A DNA stretch of 64,000 nt, taken from positions 124,001-188,000 of the forward strand of contig QJPP01000832.1 in NCBI GenBank assembly GCA_003996215.1, in the 5' to 3' direction. The first letter of the stretch is position 1. The number at the start of each line of letters is the position of its first letter. The translations under genes and the position numbers were made by a program. This DNA is from Jaltomata sinuosa (Eukaryota; Streptophyta; Magnoliopsida; Solanales; Solanaceae). The notes beneath the pieces were generated by a model. That model saw only the letters and a program-made list of their open reading frames with translations, did no database searches and was not told the DNA's origin. Shown one piece after another: positions 8,749 to 19,722 of this stretch.

Positions 8749-11700
8749 TGTAACGACCCGTCTAGTCGTTATTGAATCTTCCGTGATATGATCGTAAGAA
8801 TTAAATTTTTATTGGTCTGAGATTTTATTTTGGGATAATAGGTGTCGTGCCCTATTTTTATCAAAGTTAGATAAAGCACAACTTATGGACTCTAAAAGAA
8901 TTTAATTATGTACAGAGTCGCCACCTCATTTTTAAGGAAAATAAGAAAACCTATTTTGATTATTGATATGTATGACTCGCATTGTAATCTGCAAAAATCA
9001 ATTGAAATTCTAGGTAAGGGTTCAAGTTATTCCGAAAGGAAGGTGTTAGGCATCCTTCGGAATCCATAAATGTGGTACCCGGCTAAACTTAATTTTTTAA
9101 AAAGAGAGGAGGTAAAAATTATTTTTTTTGAAAACTATAAACCTGAACAGCAAAAAATATATATATACATGTGCAAAGAATAATTTTAAAATATGCGTAT
9201 AAGAGTGTAAAAATATATTTATATGTACATGAGAAAATTTAGTATGCATGAAAATTTATATGTAAGAAAGTATATAAAAGAGTGTAAAAGAATGTATATT
9301 TAATATAAAAAATATGTAAATATGTTAATATAAAAGAATAGATACTACTACGAAATATATATATATAAGGAAAATGTGTAAGTAATATATATTTAAGTAC
9401 GAATAATGTAGAAACAAATACATTGAGTAAAAAGTGTAAAAGATGTGTAAAAATATGCATAATGTAAAAAACGTATCAAAAAGATTGTACAATGATTATA
9501 TTGATTGACTTGCATTTTTCATTATGTAAATATTGCTTCACTTTTGCAAGAAAAAATGAGTTTAAGAATGAGAAAAGAATATTAATTTTCAAAAGAATAT
9601 GTAAAGAAGACGACCTAATGTCTACGTGAAGTAAAAATGTGAATTAATTACCTGAGTTAAACTAATTTATTTGTAAAGTATTTACGGCCTAAATTTTGCT
9701 TATGCACATAATAACGAATAAGTAAATAAAAAAGACACCCCCAGAGCCCCAAAAGATAAGTTTTCACTATACTTTATCTTTGTACAATTATAAAAATATA
9801 AACAAAGGCAGTGAATTTTGGGGAGATTTTCAAACTCCTTTTAATTGTCCTCTTTGGGAAGTATCTTCACGTACCTGTATAAACACTTAGCAAAAGTATC
9901 AATAACAAATAAATATTTATCAAAGTGAATTAAAAAAATATGTATATGTATGTATATATAGAAAAATAATTTTTTTTACAGAGTGGGCTCAGATATGCGG
10001 TTGTATTAAGTTTAGATACGCCATGGCTGCGAAACATCGGTTGACCACCCGAGATCACCTCGCCAAGATACGAATCATATAACTTTTTATTTCGTCTTTG
10101 TAATATTAAAAATTTTATCATCGCACAAAATTTTTTTTTTTTCTCGCTACGCATGTATATATGTATCCGTTTTTTTTATTGTGGAGGCCTCAAAAATCAA
10201 CGATTTTTTTTTCATTGGCCAGATAATGTAGTATTTGCTCAATATCAGTGTTATAGCAAAACAGTAAAGAGAAAAGATAAAATTGTCTAAATCAGTCCCA
10301 AAGATCGGCTAAAATAGTAGCGAGGCAAGACCCTCTCCGGAGTAAATTTTCCGGGTGAAAATCGACACAAAATTAGCCAAAACAGTCCGAAAAATAGTAA
10401 CAAAATATAGCAGCAACACAAATATAAACACAAGCAGCAAAAAAAATTGAAAGCAATGCCCGAAACATGTAAACGATCACCGAAAAAATGGAGCTTGCCG
10501 AAAAAACGTTTTTCAACCTAGTTTGGTCAACTCCGGCCAGATCTGAAAGTAAAGATACGATAATACATAACCCAATAAAAATAACCAAGTCGTCGGAGCA
10601 TTCTCCGATGGGTAACAATAATGAAATAGGAGGCGTTGCTTCTACGGCTTTCGCCGGAGCAACGCCTGAAAAGGAAAAAACCGGCCAGATCTTGTTGTTT
10701 CCCATCTGTTAGTAGTTAAATCAGATCTGAAAATATGAGAAGTAAAGGGAAGAGGGAAAGGGAAAGAGCAGGGGCGTCGTGATGGTGATGACCCGTCGGG
10801 AGCTCGCCGGTCATCACCTCCGGCGAAGCTGCAGAGAGGAGAGAGCAGTGAGAGGGAGAGAGAGAGCATGAGGCTTGAGAGAGAGAAGGGGCAAAAAGAG
10901 AAAAAGATCAGATGGGTATGTGTGTGTGTGTGAAAACGTGTGTGTGTAGTGTGTATATATTTTTTTGTTCCCCCCAAATAACAAATGCCCCTCCCTTTTA
11001 TTTATAATGCAAAATGAACCCCCATTTTACCCAAAAAATAATAAACCCAAACCCTCTTATCCCTTAGTTATTAATTAGTGGGTTCTTCACCTTATTCACC
11101 ATTAAATAAAAATGTATTAATCAAAAGATAAAAGCCGTATTCGGTCATGTCAAATGTCAGTTTTAATAAAGGTGACAAGACCTTGACTTGATTGATTTGT
11201 TGCTCTGCGTTTTAGAATTAACTACTCCGACTTTATATGTTTGCGAATTATATAAAAAAATATATAAATAATGTATAAAAAATATGTGCGTTGGTATGTG
11301 ATTACAAAAAATATAATAATAAAATATAATTAACTTTAAAAAGAATGTAATGTGTTGTAAAGAATTGAAATTGTAGTATTTGTATTGTGTACGTGTGCAG
11401 ATGGCTGTAAAAAATATTGCGATTATCAAAATTGTATAATGACAATAAATTGATAAAATCCTAATATTTATAAAATAAAAGATAATTATCAATAAATTGT
11501 AAGACGGTAAAAATGTGACAATAAATCGATAAGAATTTTAATATCTACGAAATTAAGAATAATTATTAATGAATTGTAAAAAATAAAAATATATTAATAA
11601 ATTGATAAAACTCCTAAAACAAAGATGATTATCAATAAATTATTATATTCCAAGAAAAATGTGAAAAAATGTATTTTGTGTTCTTTAACGATCAGGAGAC

Positions 11701-12500
11701 CTGAAGACGTTAATTTTAAGTATGGAGAACCAAAATTGGGTGTCAACAACAGGTGTAAATGTTAAATAAATATCGAGTAAAATGGAGTCAAAATAAAGTG
11801 AGCCCGGTCAGGCGAGTTCCGCCATAACGATTAGTGGATCACCGTAGTGGATTCGCTGCAGCGAAAGTGGTGACTGTTGTAACGAGTGACGCAAATCAAA
11901 ATTTCGTGTTTAAGTTTATTTCATAGTTCAACCCCTATTCTAAGTAGAGTTTTCTCCTAAAAACGGCCCTAGGATAATTTCAAGATAGACACTCAAGAAC
12001 AAAGAGGAGTAGCTCTCTAAGAACGCGATTCCACCATCTCCCTCACTAATTCTCCATCAATGAATTATGGATCGAGAGCAAGGAGAAAAGATTCACAGAT
12101 GATATGACAGCAGCTTGGCATCGAGGTAGGTTATGATTATTTTGAGTTTAGACTTTGATTAGTGAATCGTATGTGCTTTATAGAATTGACGGAAGAAAGC
12201 ATGACTAGTCCTTCGAGCATGGTTTTCGATTAGATGTCGCCTAGAATAATGTACAAGGTCTGCAAGAGTAGTGATTTGTGTATACTTACTAATATATGAT
12301 CATAATTTGGACAAGATTAATGTCAGGAGAGTGGATTGATTAGGTGATAATTTAACAATAAAACTTAGATTAATTATATTAAGGGTTGGAAGAAGTTGTG
12401 GAATTAGTAACATCTATTTACATGCATTTTGAGTGGTGTGTTCACATTGTGATAATTATATACTTGTTGTTTCAATATGGAGTGTGAAGTGGTGACTAGT
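8749..12500 (+). mobile_element. LTR fragment, split by a nested LTR
   Basis: Begins TGTAACGACCCG at 8749, a typical Solanaceae gypsy LTR head, inserted into a MITE. It is interrupted at 8843-11748 by another LTR and resumes from 11754. It keeps a GCATGACTAGTCCTTCGAGC motif also present in the long LTR family downstream, suggesting a related family. The right part is missing or covered by the next LTR at 12501. No coding sequence. Confidence 0.6.
8843..11748 (-). mobile_element. Nested solo-LTR-like element, 2.9 kb
   Basis: On the minus strand it runs from TGTTGACACCCAATTTTGG to GGGCACGACA, a TG..CA LTR. It is flanked by ATAGG (8838-8842) and ACAGG (11749-11753), a 4-of-5 target duplication. 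No gag or pol lies inside, so it is best read as a solo LTR of a gypsy element. Minus-strand features fit a transcribed leader: a TATATA motif near 10960, then CT-rich (10805-10890) and CA-rich (about 10919-10945) microsatellites. Near the 3' end lie GGCGACTCTGT and a CCGAAGGATGCC motif, which I recognise from Solanaceae gypsy LTRs. Frames inside this region are low-complexity and not genes. Confidence 0.65.
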
Positions 12501-12863
12501 TGTAACGACTTGTTCAATCGTTATTAAAAGGCACCTCGTTATGGGTGAACTATTCGTGCAAAGAATAGGTTAGAAAACTTTCGGGCTAGGGAGTTGAAAA
12601 TTTTAGGCTAGGCTAGTCTCAAACAAATTTCGGACAAGGTAAGGTTTAGGGCAATCTGAGAAAGGATTGGATAAAATGTCTTAGGTTGAGCTAGTTTTTT
12701 CGTTAGCTAAGGCAATAAGGAGTCCGACAGAAGTGAATTTGGGTGAATATAACTCATGATATCGAAGTTGACGTGAAAGAGTTAGTTTGGAATGTCAAGA
12801 TTTGAAGTGTGTTGTAAAATGGGCAATTTTGGGGGATTTTCCATGGTTTTATTTCGTGTCAAC

Positions 12864-12957
12864 AGCTATAGCGGAAGTCAAGGCAGTCAACCCCGCTATA
12901 GCGGGTGGCTACCGATATGGCGGTGTCGCTATAGCGGGATTGGGCCGCTATACTGGG
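12864..12957. repeat. GCTATAGC palindrome cluster, LTR copy 1
   Basis: Four occurrences of GCTATAGCGG or close variants within 94 bp (about 12865, 12892-12905, 12927-12938, 12945). The core is self-complementary. The same motif clusters occur at 16762-16800, 23845-23885 and 30903-30955. Confidence 0.75.
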
Positions 12958-13917
12958 ATGACGGGACCAGAAAATCCATAAATGAGTTTTATAATTTCAT
13001 TCTCTCCTCTTCAGTTTCAAACAGGCTAGGGTTGCTCCAGAAATCCTCCTAGGCTGATTCAAAGTTTGGGAGTAATGGAGAGGAAAGATTCTCGCTATAA
13101 TAAGGTAAAACCCATGGATTCCAGGCCCACTTTCTGTCAGGATTTGCCTCTACGGAGCCAGAAGTTCTTGTTCAGACTTCTACAACAGATGCTTAACGTC
13201 CAGGTAGACTAGGTTTAACTGAGTAGACTTAGACCTGTAATTCATTTTATATTATTATTGTAGAATGATGGGAGAATTCATGCCTAGGTCTTCGAGCACA
13301 GAGTCTGGAGGATTAATTTATGGGTTATTTGGTTGACTGAGGTGGAGTTATTTGTGTCATGAACAATGTGTTTCTAATTCATGTCTTATTGTTGATATTA
13401 GGATTCTACATCCTGGGGAGAATAGATTGTTGGGTAGGTTTGGGGAACTAAAAATGTGTATGCGTGAATGAATTACTAGGTCTTAGCGAATTTTCCCCGG
13501 ATAGTAAATTAGGAGAAATGAGATGAACAAGAAGGGTTAAAGCCCTTAATGTCCGGGGATGAACTCCCTAGAATGTGCTTATCTTTCTAAAGGGGTCCAA
13601 ATTTTGATATAAATAACTATATGTGTCTATATAGTAAACCAGGGGTTAGTCTTCAGACAGGTCATCAAGGTTGGGGTTATGAACTAGGTTTGTTGGGTGA
13701 GTGATCGTTGTTTGCTCCCCCTTTGCAATATGTGTACATTGTAACTGTTGCTTAGTATTGTCTGCTCATTGCATAGTTTAGGGGTTTGGAATTATGAATG
13801 TCTAAATGTCCGGTTGTCAATCATGTGAAATGAACTTGCCTTTGTTGCTTGTTGGTTTACAATTGTTATTTTGTTTATTAACTGTGGATTTTTAGATGTG
13901 TGTGATATTCAGTTAGC

Positions 13918-14135
13918 TCGGGTATCATGCCTGGTATGGGATACATATATGGTTAGCTCGGGTACCATGCATGGTATGAGTTCTATAAATGGTTGGCTTG
14001 GGTACCACGCCTGGTATGGGATATCTATCGGTTGGCTCCGGTACCATGCTTGGTACATGTTTTATATTAGTTGACTCGGGTACCACGCTTGGTACAAGTT
14101 CTATTATGGTTGGTTCGGGTACCACGCCTGGTACA
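13918..14135. repeat. Hairpin-unit tandem array, LTR copy 1
   Basis: Six units of 35-43 bp, each with a core close to GGTACCACGCCTGGTAC, that is GTACCA, a 4-nt loop, then TGGTAC. The spacer is typically TTATGGTTGGCTCG. Units differ by transitions, many at CG sites. Confidence 0.9.
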
Positions 14136-14149
14136 GGATTGAGTGCTAT

Positions 14150-14345
14150 ATGTGTGTTGGTTCCTTGAGTGAACCGGGCTTATTATTATTGATATTCATT
14201 ACTTGTTGGTTCCTTGAGTGAATCGGCCTTATCTGTTATTGGTGTTCATTACATGTGGAACTGGGTTCCTTTAGTGAACCGAGTTTATCTGTCAGTGATG
14301 TTCATTACATGTTGGTTTCCTGAGAGGGCCAGTATATAATATTAC
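14150..14345. repeat. TTCCTTGAGTGAACC tandem array
   Basis: Three to four units of about 55-60 bp, each with GGTTCCTTGAGTGAACC (stem GGTTC/GAACC) followed by TTATCTGT and GTTCATTACATGT. It directly follows the GTACC array in both copies 1 and 2 (18660-18790). Confidence 0.8.
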
Positions 14346-15000
14346 TTGACATATATATTGATCCTCGAAGGGCCAGTTGGGTGTGCTTAAGTGATAAAGT
14401 GGTTTCAACTGTAACTGAGGTTGCATGTTAAATGGCATAGATGATGTCCTAGGGAGGTCCGGGTAGCTTGCAAGCGGTGATAAAATTATATGTGGTCTGG
14501 TTACTTGCATAGTTAGGCATGACTTATATGGTTGTTGAGTCTGGTTGGAGACTGGGGTCTTATTGATAGTCATATGGACTGGGTTGTTTTATATTCTCTA
14601 GTAATATTCAATTAATATCGTATATTTGAAATTCCCAATTCAACTAGAGAGACATGCCGACTAGCGGTGATGTCTGGGCTAGTTGGGCACTGGTCTAAAG
14701 GTTGTGAGGCGTATTGCTTGACCGGTCCAAGATGGGTGAGATTGAAGGGACTAAGGTTCCTAGGAAGTCAGGTTTGACTGGGTTAGTGAAACAAGGCTAG
14801 TATTCTATGAGTGCCTGAACCGGGGGGATGTCAAGGGTAAGGAACCTAGGGGTTGAATACGCAGAACTTGCAGGTAGTCTATTGTTGGGCTAAGGGATAA
14901 GGGTCAAGGTGGTTGACTTAAGGTCTTAAGCGAGGGTGACAAACCTGCTAATAGAGTTAGTTAGTAATGTAAATTATGGGATCGAAACTGGTAAGGTATT

Positions 15001-15150
15001 CCTAGTGTTAAGTGTGGATTGGGAAGTCCTAGTGTTAAGTGTGACTTGGGAAGTCCTAGTGTTAAGTGTGGCTTGGGAAGTCCTAGTGTTAAGTGTGACT
15101 TGGGAAGTCCTAGTATTAAATGTGGCTTAGGAAGTCCTAGTGATACGTGT
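15001..15150. repeat. 27-bp tandem repeat
   Basis: The unit CCTAGTGTTAAGTGTG plus RNYTGGGAAGT starts at 15001, 15028, 15055, 15082, 15109 and 15136. Because 27 is nine codons, one frame stays open as a repeated VLVLSVxWE peptide, but nothing suggests it is translated. It is private to LTR copy 1. Confidence 0.9.
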
Positions 15151-15352
15151 TGACCATGATGGAATGGGCGTAGGGTCTCTAAATTGGTGGAGTTGACAGC
15201 AAAACAGGGTTGTAAGGCTTGGGGCAGAACGTATAGGTTCCTAGCGGTTGTACCATGGTAGTAAGGATGGATGATGAAGGACTGGACTTTTTATAACTTA
15301 TATTGCATATTATCTCTTGATTCTTATATAATGGTATGTGGTGAATTTGGAT

Positions 15353-15422
15353 TGACCGATGATGCCTACCAGTATGTGTTATTTGTACTGATACTACTCT
15401 TGTTATACCTTTTGGGTATAGT
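15353..15422 (+). promoter_or_regulatory. Conserved LTR block, copy 1
   Basis: This block of about 70 bp, from GACCGATGATG through CCAGTATGTGTT, TTTGTACTGATACTACTCTT and TATACCTTTTGGGTATAG, is far more similar among the three LTR copies than the sequence around it. The last part can form a stem (TATACC/GGGTATA). Its role is unknown; a promoter, RNA-processing or packaging signal is an inference. Confidence 0.6.
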
Positions 15423-15530
15423 CTGGTTGCAACATCAGTGATATTTCTTAGGTACATGACGTTAATGATCTTTAGCAACTTATACTCTTCGTTTCCATGA
15501 TGGAAGCTGTATCTCAGGTGTAGAACTCAT

Positions 15531-16363
15531 GGACTATCTCTGGTTGGTAGTCTCTAAACGGGTGGATGACCCTGTCCAAGTGGTAGTAGATGAATATATC
15601 ATCAATGGCAGGGTATTCCTTAAGTTTGAAGGAATTGATTCTGGCTTCCTCAGCTATAGGTCATTTGTAGTGCCCTTTTGCCATGGGGCTGGTGCCATAA
15701 TGATAGATCTCCTTGTATCCTTTGACTTGCCACCATATCTGCTCTTTGTATGTTTGGTCTTTGCTCTTGAGAACCAGACTCTGTCCTGGCTCCTTAGTAG
15801 TATCCAGAGTTGCACTCTTTTTTGTATTTCTTCAGGTTTCAGAACCCGACCCTTTATCACTAGACTCTGGTGCATACGACTCTTCCAAATTTAAACTAGA
15901 TGACCTAGCTGATGTATTTCCTCCCTCTTCAGACTAGGGAGGAGTTTGCTCCTGGATGGGTGTCTGCTTTGACTTTTGCACGAGTTAGGTGCCTCTATAT
16001 CTTCTACCTCATCCTCCGAATCAGTGGGTTGATCCTTGAGGCGAGATGGAGTGGTTTCATTTGCTTTCCAAGGACCCCCTTAGTGTAATGGAGTCCTTGA
16101 TGCCGTGAGTACTTGTAGGAGAAGGTTAGTATACAAGAAGAGAAAAGGAAAGTAAGAAAAGAATTTTTTTATACAAGTCACGGACTGTGAAGTGTCTGAC
16201 AACCAGTGAGGTGAGTCGTGAGATGACTCATGACTCATGAGGTCAGTCGTTAGTTTGGGACAGTGACCAAATTGAACAATTTAAAGCGTCCCACGGTTAG
16301 GGTGACAGTTCATGAAATGACCTACGACTCATGAACCCCTATCGTGAGATTTAGACAGTGCAC
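15531..16363 (-). mobile_element. Athila-type element remnant, 3' flank of pol
   Basis: Sequence continuous with 19723 onward once the solo LTR at 16364-19722 is removed. It carries the CACGGACTGTGA / CATGACTCATGA style of repeats seen at 19750-19870, 20700-21010 and 24240-24680. Minus-strand frames (about 15654-16030) are acidic and Ser-rich and then basic, broken by stops. They may derive from an extra ORF of the element but cannot be assigned. Confidence 0.45.
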
Positions 16364-18463
16364 TGTAATGATCTATTCCATTATTACTGGAAATATCTGC
16401 AGTCAAGGAATGTGTTTCTCATTCGTGATAAGTGTTAGGATTAATTCTTTAGTATGAGAGTGCATTTGGTATGTACTAAGGTCATATAATACTCATAGCA
16501 CAAAGTTAAGTTAAAAGTTTCCTTACCGATTTAGTTTTGGGCTAAGTTCAAACTAGGGTCAACTTCAAACAAGAATTCCTCCTAGAATATAAGGAGTTAT
16601 AGATCCCAATAACCACTAAAATAAAGATCTCTGAGTCTTTTTTCTAACGCCACCGATCATTTGTTAATCCACTTCTAGAGTAAAAAGGTATGATCATTTT
16701 ACTGAAGACTATCTGTGATGAAATATTCAAACCAGTATAGCGAGATCAGAGCGCGATTACGGTACCGCTATAGGGATAATTATTTTGCTATAGCGGTGTC
16801 ACAAAAGTTATTACCTTATTTTGATGGGTTTCAGCCCCCAAACCCTCAAAATTCATTCCTAAGCCTTAGAAGGGCGATTTTCTCTTGGTATGGGTGAAAA
16901 TTCTTCATTGAGGTAAGTTTCTTCCATCATCTTCTTCATTTTTCAATTCTTTAACATCCTAGAATCATTAGAACAACCTTTAATAGTGGAATTCTTGGGG
17001 ATTTGAACCCTAAGCTTATGATATTTTAAGGAAAACTTATGGGTTGGGTTAATATCACCTAGAATCACTTCTAAATTGTTCATTAACGATTTCTAGCCTG
17101 AATTAGTGATTCTAAAATATGAAAATTGATAGTTGGGGGACCTTGAATTCAATAAAGGTGGAACCTTTAGCCAAGAAACTCCATTAATGGAGTTGGGTTG
17201 AGCTTGAAAGAACTATTTTAATGGCTAATTGACCGTTGGGTAAGGTTGTAAACTGTAAATAAGGATAGAATTAGTGGGTTTGAATTCCCAAAGTATTGGT
17301 TTGAAGAGTAGTTTATTAATTACTCTTGTAATTATTATTTCTTAGATGATTTAGCCTTTGGGAATGCGAAGAAGAAGGAAGATCATCCATGATATGGCTT
17401 ATTTGTTGCAATGGCTTGGTGCCCTAGTAGGTTATGGTTTATGAGTAGTAGACTGTGGTTAGTAATCGTATCCATAATGTAGATTTGACGGGAGAAATCA
17501 TGCTTAGGTCTACGGGCATGGAGTTGGAATGGATAAAATATGGATTTAATGTAATAAATGCTTATTTGTGTATTAATATGTGATTGTATAAATCCTTGAT
17601 GGATTTTTATGTTTGCATGACTTCATGGTAGATTTTAATATGGATATAGATGACAATGAATTTGTGTGAGCTCATAATCTAGTTACTTAGCCTAATTACC
17701 ATAAAAGGGTGAACTTGATATTATGTGTGGTTAGAACATGGGATAGTCTTTCTTAAGGTTGGTACTGAGGACTGATTAGGGTGTAAGAAGGCAGTAACAT
17801 AACTTAAGAGCCTAAGGTTAATTAGGCTAAGGGTTAGGAAGTAAAAGACATAAAGGCGTATGACTAGAACTAGATTGTAAGTTGAATAGAGTTGAATGAC
17901 TGACTAATGGTGTAGGTTTGAACCTTGTAATGACTTGAATGTATAGATTGCTAGATAATAGCGAGAATCCCGGCCTCAGTATAAATAAGGGAGGGTTGAA
18001 TTAGTTAATAAAGTCATGAATGTTGAACTAGAGTTTAGACCCCTTGGGGTTGAGTGTGTGATCCTAAATTGAATACTTGAATTTTAGTAATGTGGCTTTT
18101 TAATGCCTAATTGAATAAGCCATGGATTGGTCTCGAAGATATTGTAAATTATGAAACTAATGAATCATATGTATGTTATTTGGTGCGTTGAAGAATGATT
18201 GTTGTTTACATAAAATGATTAGCTCGAGTTGACCAAGTGTTTGGTGGTTGTTTATTGTGGCAATGAATACTTAAGGAATGTAATTGTTAGATGATATCCT
18301 AAGTATTAACCATATATAATAAGGTCATATTAAAGGCTTGTTGACTTGTTGAATGTACGAGTATGATTGTTTATTCTCATTGTGATATCGGTTATTATTG
18401 TGGGATGTACCGGTATTTAGACATCTTTACGGGATTGGTTTCTATGATTCATTGCATGATTGG

Positions 18464-18645
18464 CTCAGGTACCACGCCTGGTACAACTCATTATATGATT
18501 GACTTAGGTACCACACCTGGTACAGATTCATTGTATGATTGGCTCGGGTACCACGCTTGGTATAATATTCATTGCATAGTTGACTTGGGTATCACGCCTG
18601 GTACAATATTATTCATGGTTGGCTCGGGTACCATGCCTGGTACAA
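18464..18645. repeat. Hairpin-unit tandem array, LTR copy 2
   Basis: Five units of about 42 bp with cores GGTACCACGCCTGGTAC, GGTACCACACCTGGTAC, GGTACCACGCTTGGTAT, GGTATCACGCCTGGTAC and GGTACCATGCCTGGTAC. Spacers read ATTCATTGCATGATTGGCTC or similar. The substitutions are almost all C/T or G/A, as expected from decay of methylated cytosine. Confidence 0.9.
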
Positions 18646-18804
18646 GGTTGCATTGATATTCATTACATGTTGGTTCCTTGAGTGAACCGGGTTTATCTGT
18701 TGTTGATGTTCATTATATATTGGTTCCATGAGTGGACTGAGTATTATCATGGCTGTTGTTATGGTTCCTTGAGTGAACCTTATTATGATATTGCTTGGTA
18801 TATT

Positions 18805-18915
18805 TGGGATTCAGGTTGTTAGAGTCATGGTTTATTGACTTGGATATGGTTAGAGTCATGGTTTATAGACTTGGATATGGTTAGAGTTATGGTTTGTTGA
18901 CTTGGATATTTTCTA
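18805..18915. repeat. 31-bp tandem repeat
   Basis: Three near-identical units of GTTAGAGTCATGGTTTATTG plus ACTTGGATATG inside LTR copy 2. Not present in the same form in copies 1 or 3. Confidence 0.8.
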
Positions 18916-19312
18916 GAGTTAGGGTTGTGGACTCGGTCATAATTTGACTTGTACTTAATTGTAGTTGTAGAGTTACTTGAAAAGGCTAAGTGTCATAAAC
19001 TTGAGGTACCTTATCTTAATGTATGTTCAAATTTGTACTTGTTACAAGGTGATGATTATTGACTTCGACTTATTACTAGGTCAATCAATACGTAAGTAAA
19101 ATAGATTGACTTATAATAACTATTGGGGTTAATCTCTGAGAGTTAGGATGAATGACACTTGATGTGAAGGTGATGAATAATCAACGAGAATAAGAATAGG
19201 AATACACTTAGGTAACATAAGTGGATAATAGTGTTGTGGATTAAATTGCTATATAAATTGGTATGTTTTCTCTTGTGATTTCTATATTATATTTACGTGA
19301 TCTAATCCTGGT

Positions 19313-19382
19313 CGACCGATGATATCTACCAGTATGTGTTGTTTGTACTGATACTACTCTTGCTATACCTTTTGGGTATAGT
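19313..19382 (+). promoter_or_regulatory. Conserved LTR block, copy 2
   Basis: Best-preserved version of the block of about 70 bp: GACCGATGATATCTACCAG, TATGTGTTGTTTGTACTG, ATACTACTCTTG, then CTATACC-TTTT-GGGTATAG, a stem with a 4-nt loop. It lies about 340 bp from the LTR 3' end. Confidence 0.65.
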
Positions 19383-19722
19383 ATGATGCCAGGATCAATT
19401 ATTGTTACTCAGGTGATGCGGATAGCAGTCTCCAGCAGCTTCTACTCCTCTCTTTCCTATGGTGGGACCTGTGTCTTATTTTACTTGCATTTCTCCTTAG
19501 AGCTCTTGTACCTATTTAGACTAGTTCCTAGGGAAGGTTTTAGTTGAATTTTGTAAAGGATTTCGTTGTACTCAGAGTTTTTGTAATTGTTTTAAAATAT
19601 TAAAGGCAATTTTCACTTTTCTTATTTATTTCCGCAGGCCTATTTTAAATAGGGTGGTAAGAGTTCTCCTATCTAAATGCTTAGAGTAGGTATCCGTACG
19701 ACCCGGTAGTTGGGTCGTGACA

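Larger units (their letters stand above)
12501..15530 (+). mobile_element. Long LTR family, copy 1 (3' truncated)
   Basis: Starts TGTAACGACTTGTTCAATCG. Shares, in order, the same landmarks as copies 2 and 3: GCTATAGC palindromes (12864-12957), ATGCCTAGGTCTTCGAGCA (about 13284), the GTACC hairpin array (13918-14135), the TTCCTTGAGTGAACC array (14150-14345) and the conserved block (15353-15422). After about 15530 similarity stops and Athila-like sequence begins, so the 3' end is lost and no target duplication can be scored (upstream 5 bp CTAGT). Non-coding. Confidence 0.75.
16364..19722 (+). mobile_element. Long LTR family, copy 2: solo LTR with perfect TSD
   Basis: Runs from TGTAATGATCTATTCC (a CpG-decayed form of TGTAACGAC..) to GGTCGTGACA. 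It is flanked on both sides by TGCAC (16359-16363 and 19723-19727), a perfect 5-bp target duplication. At 3359 bp with no internal coding region, it is a solo LTR left after recombination between two LTRs. Landmarks in order: GCTATAGC motifs (16762-16800), hairpin array (18464-18645), TTCCTTGAG array (18660-18790), a 31-bp repeat (18805-18915), the conserved block (19313-19382), and a T-rich region before the CCGTACGACCC end that probably holds the poly(A) site. Confidence 0.9.

Noticed and set aside
10373..10977. Two minus-strand frames of about 110 residues
   Set aside because: Low-complexity translations of CT- and CA-rich LTR sequence (poly-THTHTH, LSLSLL); no domain, and inside the nested LTR.
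13918..14135. CRISPR-like repeat array
   Set aside because: Regular repeats with spacers, but spacers are similar to each other, units are imperfect, no cas genes occur, and the host is a plant; it is an LTR-internal array.
15529..15894. 121-residue plus-strand frame
   Set aside because: No recognised motif and contradicted by the minus-strand retroelement reading; probably a chance frame.
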